Shown in pieces: positions 35,219 through 42,889 of a stretch of 64,000 nucleotides of DNA; positions within the stretch are counted from its first letter, which is position 1, and every line of letters begins with the position of its first letter. This DNA is from Firmicutes bacterium UBA2058 (lineage in GTDB: Bacteria; Bacillota; Clostridia; Tissierellales; Sedimentibacteraceae): NCBI GenBank assembly GCA_002332905.1, contig DDAM01000039.1, positions 1-64,000 of the forward strand, read 5' to 3'. A program made the translations under genes and the position numbers. The notes under the pieces were generated by a model. That model was not told the DNA's origin and searched no databases. It was given only the letters and a program-made list of their open reading frames with translations.

Positions 35219-35764
35219 ATGAATCATATTGTAGGTAATATTGACATAAAAACTGATAGGTTACTGTTAAGGCAACTTAAGGAAAGTGATTTAGAAGGCT
35301 TTTTTAAAATTTTTTCGGATCCAACTGTAGTTAAAAACTATATATGCGAAGGGCTTCAATGCAAGGAAAGCGTGAAAGCATTTTTACATAAAACTTACGA
35401 ATATTCGAAAGAAAACCCATGTTATTTTTGGGTAATTGAGTTTGATACTAAAATGATAGGTTTTATAAACCTATGTGATCATGTTGAAGCTTTTAGTCGA
35501 TGTGAGGTAGGTTTTTGCATAGATGATGATTATAGAGGTAAAGGGTATGCTTCAGAAGCATTAAGTGGAGTTTTGAACTTTTTAACCAATATTGTTGGAT
35601 ACAATAAGGTTTCTGCAGCACATTTTATGGATAATAATGCAAGTGGTAATGTGATGAAAAAAGCAAATATGACTTATGAAGGTGAAAGAAAGTCTGAAGT
35701 TTTTTATCAAGGAAAATTTATTGATTGTGAATATTATTACTATTTAAAAAATAATATAAATTAA
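35219..35764 (+). CDS. GNAT-family acetyltransferase, RimJ/RimL-like
   Basis: A 181-residue protein with TDRLLLRQLKESDLEGFFK at the N terminus, a DDDYRGKGYASEALSGVLNF acetyl-CoA loop, and NNASGNVMKKANMTYEGE at the end, all typical of RimJ/RimL-type acetyltransferases. Substrate unknown. It has its own GGAGG and a probable promoter region after the preceding terminator. The 160 bases after it hold no gene. Confidence 0.88.
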   Translation: MNHIVGNIDIKTDRLLLRQLKESDLEGFFKIFSDPTVVKNYICEGLQCKESVKAFLHKTYEYSKENPCYFWVIEFDTKMIGFINLCDHVEAFSRCEVGFCIDDDYRGKGYASEALSGVLNFLTNIVGYNKVSAAHFMDNNASGNVMKKANMTYEGERKSEVFYQGKFIDCEYYYYLKNNIN

Positions 35765-35928
35765 AAAATATGCACAAAAACATTAAAAAAAAGAGTATTA
35801 TGAGAGCTACCTATTGGATTATTTGTACTTAATATTTAGTTTAACAACATATTTTATCATAGGCTTATTAGTATTTAATTATCGCAGTAAAAAGGTATTT
35901 TAGGACAATATTAAAAGGAGGAGTGCTA

Positions 35929-36192
35929 ATGAACATGTTTCCATATAAAATTCTTAAGTTTATTATTATGTTATTATGCCTATTTGCAATTTTATTTATG
36001 GCTGGAGGAATGATGATGTATATGCCCTTAATATATATATCTTTCATACCTCTTTTATCTGCTTTAATTTTTATGCTTAAAAAGTGTAAATGCCCACACT
36101 GTGGAAAGTTTGAAAATATTGATAGATTAATGTATGCAAGAAAACATGTGTTTCATTGTAGAAACTGTGGAAAAATTATAGAAATTGAATAA
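35929..36192 (+). CDS. Small membrane protein with C-terminal zinc ribbon
   Basis: An 87-residue protein with two hydrophobic helices (about residues 7-25 and 30-47) and a C-terminal zinc ribbon CKCPHCGKFENIDRL...HCRNCGK (two CxxC pairs). No family function is known to me. ATG at 35929 is seven bases after AAGGAGG; an in-frame GTG at 35923 lies too close to the SD. Confidence 0.75.
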   Translation: MNMFPYKILKFIIMLLCLFAILFMAGGMMMYMPLIYISFIPLLSALIFMLKKCKCPHCGKFENIDRLMYARKHVFHCRNCGKIIEIE

Positions 36193-36222
36193 AATCATTT
36201 ATTAATGAACTAAGGAGTAATT

Positions 36223-36711
36223 ATGATACACGTTAATGTTAGAGGAATTATAACAAGGGAACATAATAATCAAAAAGAGATAGTTGTACAATTAAGAAAA
36301 AAAGAAGGTAATCCTGAATGTTTTGAATTGCCTGGAGGACGAATAGAAGAATATGAATCAGTTACAGAGGCTTTAAGAAGAGAGATATTAGAAGAAACTG
36401 GACTTTATGTAACCTCTATTAAAAATGAAATAGAACAAGTATTTACGAAATCAGAAACATCATTATTTGAAGTACAATGCATAAAGCCATATGCTGCATA
36501 TCAAACATTATTTGGACCTGTAGATTCATTTGGTTTGTATTTTTTATGTACGGCAGAGGGAGATTTTTTAGAAATTGGTGATGATACAGAAAAGGCTCAC
36601 TGGGCGACAATACCTGAAATACAGAATTACATTAAACTTAACAAATTTTCTGATATAGATAAACCTGCAATGATAATGTATTTAAATGAACTAGATACAA
36701 CATATATTTAA
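36223..36711 (+). CDS. Nudix hydrolase
   Basis: A 162-residue Nudix protein. The Nudix box is GGRIEEYESVTEALRREILE followed by ETG (residues 38-60), complete with the REx2EE ligands. It is not closely similar to the Nudix protein at 29110. Substrate unknown. AAGGAG precedes the ATG. Confidence 0.9.
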   Translation: MIHVNVRGIITREHNNQKEIVVQLRKKEGNPECFELPGGRIEEYESVTEALRREILEETGLYVTSIKNEIEQVFTKSETSLFEVQCIKPYAAYQTLFGPVDSFGLYFLCTAEGDFLEIGDDTEKAHWATIPEIQNYIKLNKFSDIDKPAMIMYLNELDTTYI

Positions 36712-36752
36712 TTGAACTATAATTTTTAATATATTTTGTAAAGGAGTGTATT

Positions 36753-37403
36753 ATGAGATTAAAACACATAATTATTTTAGTTATTATTTTAAATTTAATG
36801 TTAATATCATCCTGTGTAAAGGATGATATTAAAAATGACGATGTTGATGAAAACTTAAAGCCTGTTATATATTTATATCCAGAACAAGAGTGTAAAGTAG
36901 AAGTTGCGTTAGATTATGATGGAGAACTAACATGTACATATCCTGAAAGTGATGGAGCTTGGGAAGTGTTAGCTAGACCTGATGGAACGCTTATTAATTT
37001 AGAAGATAATAAAGAATACTCATATTTATTTTGGGAAGGTATTATAGATACACAATATGATTTTTCAGAGGGTTTTGTTATTAAGGGTGAAGATACAAAA
37101 GACTTTTTACAAGAAAAGCTGTCATACATTGGATTAACTCCAATGGAATATAATGAATTTATAGTTTTTTGGTTACCAAAAATGAAGGATAATAAATATA
37201 ATATAATTAGCTTTCAAGATGATATATACACAAATTCTGCAAAGCTGACAATAACTCCAGAACCAGACAGTTTGCTGAGAGTATTTATGGCTTATAAACC
37301 TCTTGATAATCCTATACAAGTTAAAGAGCAAAAGTTAGAACCGTTCAATCGTAATGGATTTACAGTTATTGAATGGGGAGGAAGTGAGATAAAACATAAA
37401 TGA
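36753..37403 (+). CDS. Lipoprotein of unknown function
   Basis: A 216-residue lipoprotein: signal peptide with hydrophobic core IIILVIILNLMLI and lipobox LISSC (Cys21). The mature part begins with acidic residues, then KPVIYLYPEQECKVEVALDY, a motif I recognize from uncharacterized clostridial lipoproteins and secreted proteins. Function unknown; location is the outer face of the membrane. Its stop overlaps the start of a truncated flavodoxin gene (ATGA). Confidence 0.78.
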   Translation: MRLKHIIILVIILNLMLISSCVKDDIKNDDVDENLKPVIYLYPEQECKVEVALDYDGELTCTYPESDGAWEVLARPDGTLINLEDNKEYSYLFWEGIIDTQYDFSEGFVIKGEDTKDFLQEKLSYIGLTPMEYNEFIVFWLPKMKDNKYNIISFQDDIYTNSAKLTITPEPDSLLRVFMAYKPLDNPIQVKEQKLEPFNRNGFTVIEWGGSEIKHK

Positions 37404-37591
37404 AAACATTGATTTTTAATAGCTCTCCAAGAAAATACGGAGATACAAATACTTTAATAAATAAAGTTTTATATAATCTTGAAGGTGAGTATAAAATTGA
37501 AAATGCTTATGATTGCAATATTATGCCTTGTACTAATTGCATCTTCGCTGTATTTTTCAGAGCTAATAATTCATTAAAAAATTACCAATAG
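37400..37591 (+). pseudogene. Truncated NADPH-dependent FMN reductase / iron-sulfur flavoprotein fragment
   Basis: 63 residues: MKTLIFNSSPRKYGDTNTLI is a normal FMN-binding start, and CNIMPCTNC is the expected cysteine motif near residue 46. After it the sequence loses similarity (IFAVFFRANNSLKNYQ) and stops, where intact relatives continue for about 120-150 residues. A deletion between here and the ylxM promoter is the simplest explanation. Confidence 0.75.
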
Positions 37592-37634
37592 TTTTAAAAA
37601 AACTATTGACAAAGTGTTGATTTTAATATAAAAT
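37587..37634 (+). promoter_or_regulatory. Promoter of ylxM-ffh with overlapping palindrome
   Basis: TTGACA (37606-37611), a 17-bp spacer and TAAAAT (37629-37634). The palindrome CAATAGTTT...AAACTATTG (37587-37609) overlaps the -35 box. Confidence 0.7.
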
Positions 37635-37673
37635 CTCACTGTTAAGTAATTTACTTTACAGTAGGTGAAAGAA

Positions 37674-38021
37674 ATGTTGGAGAAAAATTTATACTTTAGT
37701 GTATTGTACGATTATTATGGAAGCTTATTAAAGGAAAATCAAGCAATTGTTATTGATTTATACTACAATCAAGATTTAAGCTTAGGTGAGATAGCAGAAG
37801 AGTTGAATATATCAAGAGCTGGTATACATGATACATTAAAAAGAGCTGAAAAAAATCTAACAGAATTTGAGGAAAAACTCTCTTTGCATTCAAAATTGGA
37901 AAAATATTATGAATCAGCAGAGAAAATAATTGAGATATTAAACAAAATTGATGATGATAAATATAAAGATGAAGTAAATATTATTAGAAAAGAAGCTGAG
38001 AAAATATTAAATGAAGGGTAG
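37674..38021 (+). CDS. ylxM: YlxM helix-turn-helix protein of the SRP operon
   Basis: A 115-residue YlxM: the sigma-factor-like helix-turn-helix QDLSLGEIAEELNISRAGIH is in the middle (about residues 36-55), followed by a coiled-coil tail. YlxM precedes ffh in most Firmicutes and, in streptococci, modulates SRP activity. ATG at 37674 is chosen; GTG at 37665 is an alternative. It is 12 bases from ffh. Confidence 0.93.
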   Translation: MLEKNLYFSVLYDYYGSLLKENQAIVIDLYYNQDLSLGEIAEELNISRAGIHDTLKRAEKNLTEFEEKLSLHSKLEKYYESAEKIIEILNKIDDDKYKDEVNIIRKEAEKILNEG

Positions 38022-38033
38022 GAAAGTACAATT

Positions 38034-39377
38034 ATGTTTGAGAATTTGTCTGAAAAACTTCAAAATGCGTTAAAAGCTTTAAAGGGCAAAGGAAAACTTT
38101 CTGAAAAAGATATAGATTTAGCAATGAGAGAGGTCAAGCTTTCGTTGTTAGAGGCAGATGTTAACTTTAAGGTTGTTAAAAACTTTATAAATAAGGTTAA
38201 AGAGAGAGCAGTTGGTCATGAGGTTATGGAAAGCTTAACTCCTGGACAGCAGGTTGTTAAGATAGTTCATGAAGAATTAAAGGACATCATGGGTAGCCAA
38301 GAAAGCAAGCTTAAGTTTAATACAAATGGTATTACATACATTATGATGTGTGGTTTGCAAGGTGCTGGTAAGACTACAACTTCTGGTAAGCTTGCATTAA
38401 AGCTTAAAAAGGAAGGTAAAAGACCTTTACTTGTAGCTTGCGATATTTATAGACCTGCCGCTATTAAACAGCTTCAAGTTGTAGGTGAAGGAATCGATGT
38501 TCCTGTGTTTACAATGGGTGACAAGGAAAGTCCTGTAACTATAGCTAGAGAAGCAATGAAGCATGCTAATAAATTTAATAATGATGTAGTTATCATAGAT
38601 ACAGCTGGTAGACTTCATATAGATGAAGAATTAATGGATGAGTTGGTTAACGTTAAAAATGAAGTTAAACCAAATGAAATACTTTTAGTTCTTGATGCTA
38701 TGACAGGTCAAGAGGCGGTTAAGGTTGCAGAAACCTTCAATGGATACCTTGATGTTTCAGGTGTTGTACTGTCTAAGGTAGACGGTGATGCTAGAGGTGG
38801 TGCTGCTTTATCAATTAAGAGTGTTGTAGATAAGCCAATAAAATTTGTAACAATTGGTGAGAAGATGGATCAGCTTGAAGTTTTCCACCCAGATAGAATG
38901 GCTTCAAGAATACTTGGAATGGGAGATATCTTATCGATTATTGACAAAGCACAAGCAGCTTTTGATGAGAAACAGGCTATTGAGCTTCAGAAGAAGATAA
39001 AAAATCAAGAGTTTAATTTTGATGACTTCTTAACCCAGCTACAACAAATGAAAAATATGGGACCACTTGATGATTTACTTGCAATGATTCCAGGTGCTAA
39101 TTCTAAACAGCTTAAAGGCTTGAAGGTTGACGAGAAAGATATGAAACACACAGAAGCTATAATTCAGTCAATGACTAAAAGAGAAAGAGCTATGCCATCA
39201 CTTATAAATGGCAGCAGAAGAAAAAGAATTGCAGCTGGAAGTGGTACTTCAGTTCAGGATGTTAATAGATTGTTAAAACAATTTGAAGATATGAAGAAAA
39301 TGATGAAGCAATTTAGCTCAATGGAAAAAATGATGAAAAAAAGAGGCGGGGGCGGCAAATTTAAGTTTCCGTTCTAA
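38034..39377 (+). CDS. ffh: Signal recognition particle protein Ffh
   Basis: Ffh binds signal peptides and 4.5S/6S RNA. The protein is 447 residues: NG domain with GLQGAGKTT near residue 105, DTAGRLH, SKVDGDARGG; and an M domain with MIPGANS, RKRIAAGSGTSVQDVNRLLK (the RNA-binding region) and a methionine-rich end. The ATG follows AGGAAAG. A hairpin-rich 75-base gap precedes rpsP. Confidence 0.97.
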   Translation: MFENLSEKLQNALKALKGKGKLSEKDIDLAMREVKLSLLEADVNFKVVKNFINKVKERAVGHEVMESLTPGQQVVKIVHEELKDIMGSQESKLKFNTNGITYIMMCGLQGAGKTTTSGKLALKLKKEGKRPLLVACDIYRPAAIKQLQVVGEGIDVPVFTMGDKESPVTIAREAMKHANKFNNDVVIIDTAGRLHIDEELMDELVNVKNEVKPNEILLVLDAMTGQEAVKVAETFNGYLDVSGVVLSKVDGDARGGAALSIKSVVDKPIKFVTIGEKMDQLEVFHPDRMASRILGMGDILSIIDKAQAAFDEKQAIELQKKIKNQEFNFDDFLTQLQQMKNMGPLDDLLAMIPGANSKQLKGLKVDEKDMKHTEAIIQSMTKRERAMPSLINGSRRKRIAAGSGTSVQDVNRLLKQFEDMKKMMKQFSSMEKMMKKRGGGGKFKFPF

Positions 39378-39462
39378 AAAATTTAATTAGTAGATAAGGA
39401 ATATTTCTTCCTTTATCATATATAAAAATAAAACTTAAGATAATTATAAGGAGGTGACAATA

Positions 39463-39726
39463 ATGGCAGTAAAAATTAGATTAAAAAGAATGGGTTCTAA
39501 AAAGAAACCTTTTTACAGAATCGTTGTAGCTGATTCTCGTTCACCAAGAGATGGACGTTTCATAGAAGAAATAGGATACTACAATCCTGTAGTTGAGCCA
39601 AAAGTAGTTAAAATAGATGATGAAAAAGCTATAAAATGGTTAAATAATGGTGCAAAACCAACTGACACAGTAGGAATGTTATTCAAAACTAACGGTATTT
39701 TTGACAAAAGAGATGAAAACAAATAA
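39463..39726 (+). CDS. rpsP: 30S ribosomal protein S16
   Basis: An 87-residue S16 starting MAVKIRLKRMGSKKKPFYRIVV, ordinary length, with FIEEIGYYNPV and the C-terminal NNGAKPTDTV segment. ATG at 39463 follows AAGGAGGTGA; the open frame extends three codons upstream through the SD. GATAAGGAA...TTCCTTTATC (39393-39419) upstream may fold in the ffh-rpsP gap. It is 12 bases from khpA. Confidence 0.97.
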   Translation: MAVKIRLKRMGSKKKPFYRIVVADSRSPRDGRFIEEIGYYNPVVEPKVVKIDDEKAIKWLNNGAKPTDTVGMLFKTNGIFDKRDENK

Positions 39727-39738
39727 GAGGAGAAAACA

Positions 39739-39969
39739 ATGGGTGAATTAGTTGAATATTTAGCAAAATCACTGGTAGATAATCCTGATCTCGTTAAGGT
39801 AAAAGAAGTTGAAGGTAGCCAATCGCTTATCATTGAACTTAGCGTTGCTCCAGAAGATATGGGCAAGGTTATAGGTAAGCAAGGTAGAATAGCCAAAGCA
39901 ATTAGAACCGTAGTTAAGGCAGCTGCTACTAAAGAAAATAAAAGAGTTATCGTTGAAATAATACAATAA
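39739..39969 (+). CDS. khpA: KH-domain RNA-binding protein KhpA (YlqC)
   Basis: A 76-residue KH domain with the GKQGRIAKAIRTVVKA loop (GxxG type: GKQG). KhpA pairs with KhpB as an RNA chaperone affecting cell division in Firmicutes. Normal length, and normal position after rpsP. AGAGGAG lies before the ATG. A terminator follows and separates it from the SLH gene. Confidence 0.95.
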   Translation: MGELVEYLAKSLVDNPDLVKVKEVEGSQSLIIELSVAPEDMGKVIGKQGRIAKAIRTVVKAAATKENKRVIVEIIQ

Positions 39970-40067
39970 TTTTAAAATTATGTTGAAATAAACATATTTA
40001 GCAAATTGCTTTGTGTATTGCTAACAATTTGCTAACATTTAATCTTAGAGGCTTTTCATAGTTTTTC

Positions 40068-40091
40068 AAACTTTGAGAAGTTTCTTTTTTT
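40068..40091 (+). terminator. Terminator of the ffh-rpsP-khpA unit
   Basis: AAACTT-TGAG-AAGTTT followed by C and a run of T residues to 40091. Confidence 0.75.
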
Positions 40092-40222
40092 GTTTAACTA
40101 TCACGTGTTTTATAGACACAAATATTAAAAATTATGATGCTACAATAAATACAAGGAACAAAAAAAAGACCATTACGTCTAATTTAATATAAACAGAACA
40201 AATTATATTGGAGGTCTTAATT

Positions 40223-41248
40223 ATGAAAATAAAAGTCTCAGGACTTATTTTGGCGGGAGCTTTGTTATTATCCTCACCGGTTCAAGCAGTTTATGCCAAC
40301 ACTCCGGATGCAGGTATAGCAGTTAAAACAATCAGCAATTTTTCAGAACATTGGGCAAACGAAGCAATACATATACTGTCTGAAAAAAATGCATTTCTTT
40401 ACGATGAACAAAACCCTAGTTACGATATTGCAATTAAAAAAAGTGAGTTTGCAAAGATACTTTGTGTTGCTTTGGATATACAGATGAAATACATCACACA
40501 GCCTAATATAAAAGATTATTATGATGATATAGAGCCTACAGCGCCCTATGCTTCTTATGTAATTGATTTAGTTAATGCAAATATTTTTGAAGGTGAAGGC
40601 AGTTTTAATCCATATGACACCTTGAGCAGAGAAGAAATGATTGACTACTTTATGAGTGCATATAAATATAAAATGAGGGAAGATTATAAAATGATTAAGC
40701 TTGAAGCACCAAGTTTTGCGGATGCAGATAAAATCACTCCTAATTATAGCGGTAAAATTTCACAGGCTCAGTACTATAAGCTTATTTTAGGTAATGAAAA
40801 TAATATGTTTGAGCCTCAAAGGGACGCAAGCAGAGCGGAAACTGCAACAGTTGCAGTTCGACTTTCCGATCTTATATATTTACAAAACTCTCAAATTACG
40901 GTTAACCCAGAGGTCATTGTCGGTGACAATTTAATAGAAATGAAAATCATAATAAAAAATGATTCAAAAAATGATATTTTAATAGAACACACTTCAGGTC
41001 AAAAATATGATTTTCAACTTCTTGATGCCGATAAAAATATATTGTGGACATGGTCTGCTAATAAGCTTTTCATTCAAGCATTAAACACAACAGAAATAAA
41101 AGCTGGTGAAACTATTGAATTCAGCGATGTTCTTTCCGGAGATGAGTATATAGCAATTAAAGATAAAATATTTTATTTTAATGGGTATATAACCGGTTCG
41201 GCAGATTTTATTAACCCGCTGGGCTATGAAATAAAGCTTAACAAATAA
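40223..41248 (+). CDS. Secreted SLH-domain protein with C-terminal BsuPI-like domain
   Basis: A 341-residue exported protein. The signal peptide (MKIKVSGLILAGALLLSS, cleavage near VYA-N) is followed by two to three S-layer-homology modules (FSEHWANEAIHILSEKNAF; DIEPTAPYASYVIDLVNANI; SRAETATVAVRL), which anchor proteins to secondary cell-wall polymers. Residues from about 225 (VGDNLIEMKIIIKNDSKNDI ... FQLLDADKNILWTWSANKLF) match the BsuPI intracellular-protease-inhibitor fold. ATG at 40223 follows GGAGG. Function may be cell-surface protease control, which is inference. Confidence 0.82.
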   Translation: MKIKVSGLILAGALLLSSPVQAVYANTPDAGIAVKTISNFSEHWANEAIHILSEKNAFLYDEQNPSYDIAIKKSEFAKILCVALDIQMKYITQPNIKDYYDDIEPTAPYASYVIDLVNANIFEGEGSFNPYDTLSREEMIDYFMSAYKYKMREDYKMIKLEAPSFADADKITPNYSGKISQAQYYKLILGNENNMFEPQRDASRAETATVAVRLSDLIYLQNSQITVNPEVIVGDNLIEMKIIIKNDSKNDILIEHTSGQKYDFQLLDADKNILWTWSANKLFIQALNTTEIKAGETIEFSDVLSGDEYIAIKDKIFYFNGYITGSADFINPLGYEIKLNK

Positions 41249-41330
41249 ATTTTAATTTAATAGGTTATTAGTCTGTTAAGATAATATAATGATATCTAAA
41301 TTCATAGACTATTATAAAAAAATTCACGCT

Positions 41331-41362
41331 AAACGGAATATTATAACTGATATTCCGTTTTT
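41331..41362 (+). terminator. Terminator after the SLH/BsuPI gene
   Basis: AAACGGAATAT (41331-41341) pairs with ATATTCCGTTT (41350-41360), followed by TT. Within the 336-base gap 41249-41584 no gene was seen; it holds this hairpin and the rimM promoter. Confidence 0.8.
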
Positions 41363-41443
41363 ACATTTTGGAACATAATTAAAATGCTATATTAAGACAA
41401 TATTATAAATTGATTAGTACGTATTACTATATAGTCTTTTTTG

Positions 41444-41506
41444 TTGATATTCATGTGAAATAATGTTAAAATATGTGAGAGTTATAGATTTTAGCTCTCT
41501 TTTTTA
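41444..41506 (+). promoter_or_regulatory. rimM promoter with hairpin-T-run at the transcript start
   Basis: TTGATA (41444-41449), 17 bp, TAAAAT (41467-41472). Directly after it, GAGAG (41477-41481) pairs with CTCTC (41495-41499) and is followed by six T residues. If transcription starts at about 41477 this is a very short attenuator; if a few bases later the stem is weakened. Confidence 0.6.
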
Positions 41507-41584
41507 TATAAAAATAAAGTTTGAACAAATGTAGATAATATAAACAGTACATAAGAATTAATTTATTGTTAATTAGAGGTAAAC

Positions 41585-42085
41585 ATGAAAGAGTATATTA
41601 AAGTTGGAAAAATAGTTAACACACATGGTGTAAAAGGTTGCATGAAGGTTTTAGCACTGACGGATGATTTAGAGAGATTTGATGAATTAGACTATGTGTA
41701 TACAGAGATAGATAACAAGAAAAGAAAAATTAATAACGTTTGGTATAGAAAGGGAATGGTTTATTTAGAGCTTGAAGGTATCAATAATATGGATGATGCC
41801 ATGAAGCTGAAGGAATCGTTTATATCAATTGAAGAGGGTCAACTTAGAGAATTACCTAACGATACCTACTATATATTTGAGCTTGAAGGACTTGAGGTTT
41901 ACTCAACAGAGGGCGAATATATAGGAAAAATTAAAGAGGTATTCCAAACTGGTGCTAATGATGTATATGAAGTTAAAAGTAAAGTAAATACCTACTATAT
42001 TCCAGCTATAAAGGATGTAGTAAAGGAAGTAAATATAAAAGATAAAAAAGTAATAATTAATGTAATAGAAGGACTGTTAGAGTGA
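41585..42085 (+). CDS. rimM: Ribosome maturation factor RimM
   Basis: RimM assists assembly of the 30S head with S19. The protein is 166 residues: N-terminal barrel VGKIVNTHGVKGCMKVLALT and C-terminal PRC-barrel domain with FELEGLEVYSTEGEYIGKI and TYYIPAIKDVVKEV. Its TGA stop (42083-42085) lies in the left stem of the family I element before trmD. Confidence 0.96.
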   Translation: MKEYIKVGKIVNTHGVKGCMKVLALTDDLERFDELDYVYTEIDNKKRKINNVWYRKGMVYLELEGINNMDDAMKLKESFISIEEGQLRELPNDTYYIFELEGLEVYSTEGEYIGKIKEVFQTGANDVYEVKSKVNTYYIPAIKDVVKEVNIKDKKVIINVIEGLLE

Positions 42086-42127
42086 AAAAAACACTTCACT
42101 CTATGCCACTATGTGGCATAATGGAGG
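42079..42127 (+). repeat. Family I pre-gene element upstream of trmD
   Basis: Left stem AGAGTGAA/TTCACTCT (42079-42102), right stem ATGCCAC-TAT-GTGGCAT (42103-42119), then AATGGAGG, the SD of trmD. The two stems abut without a gap. This is the most compact copy; it is nearly the same as the copy at 45688. Confidence 0.92.
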
Positions 42128-42132
42128 ATAGA

Positions 42133-42864
42133 ATGAGAATAGATATAATTACACTTTTTCCAGAGATTATAGAAACATATACCAAAAACGGCATTATAGG
42201 AAGAGGAATAGAAAATAATTTACTTAATATTAATTATGTTAACTTAAGAGAGTTTTCAGAAGATAAACATAAAAAGGTGGACGATTATCCATATGGTGGG
42301 GGTCCAGGAATGCTGCTAAAGCCTGAGCCACTTTACAATGCTCTTACTCATATTAAAAGAGATAATAGCTATGTTATTTATCTTTCACCAAAAGGAAATT
42401 TATTTACTCAGCAAAAAGCAGCAGAATATGCAACATATGAGCACATCATATTTATAGTTGGCCATTACGAAGGTATTGATCAGCGTATAATCGATATGTT
42501 CGTAGATGAAGAGGTATCTATAGGAGATTATGTGCTTACAAGCGGTGAACTACCAGCACTTATTATGGCAGATGCTATAGGAAGATTGATTCCTGGGGTG
42601 CTTGGCTCTGAAGAATCAATAGTAGAAGAATCTCATAGCAGTAATTTACTAGAATATCCGCAGTATACAAGACCGGAGGAATTTATGGGTTATAGAGTAC
42701 CTGAAATTATAATATCTGGCAATCATCAAAAGATAAAGGCATGGAGAGAATTGAAATCCATAGAATTAACCTTAGCTAGAAGAAGAGACAAGCTAAGTGA
42801 TATAGATAAATCTGAAATTGATAAAAGATGTGAAAAATTAAATAAGATTATTAATAGGAAATAG
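42133..42864 (+). CDS. trmD: tRNA (guanine-N1)-methyltransferase TrmD
   Basis: TrmD makes m1G37 in tRNAs with a G36 to prevent frameshifting. The protein is 243 residues with a knotted SPOUT fold: MRIDIITLFPEIIE, YPYGGGPGMLLKPEP, VGHYEGIDQRI, SIGDYVLTSGELPA and QYTRPEEF. ATG at 42133 follows GGAGGA. The frame is open back to 42082, but that stretch is repeat DNA whose translation also appears before an unrelated gene, so it is not an extension. Confidence 0.96.
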   Translation: MRIDIITLFPEIIETYTKNGIIGRGIENNLLNINYVNLREFSEDKHKKVDDYPYGGGPGMLLKPEPLYNALTHIKRDNSYVIYLSPKGNLFTQQKAAEYATYEHIIFIVGHYEGIDQRIIDMFVDEEVSIGDYVLTSGELPALIMADAIGRLIPGVLGSEESIVEESHSSNLLEYPQYTRPEEFMGYRVPEIIISGNHQKIKAWRELKSIELTLARRRDKLSDIDKSEIDKRCEKLNKIINRK

Positions 42865-42889
42865 TATTAAACAAAGAAGGTGCTAATAA

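Noticed and set aside
42082..42132. In-frame N-terminal extension of TrmD (and of the flavodoxin protein at 45692-45745)
   Set aside because: Both extensions read nearly the same peptide (with PLCGIMED) because they translate the same palindromic repeat. TrmD and flavodoxins are unrelated, and a strong SD plus ATG lies just inside each.
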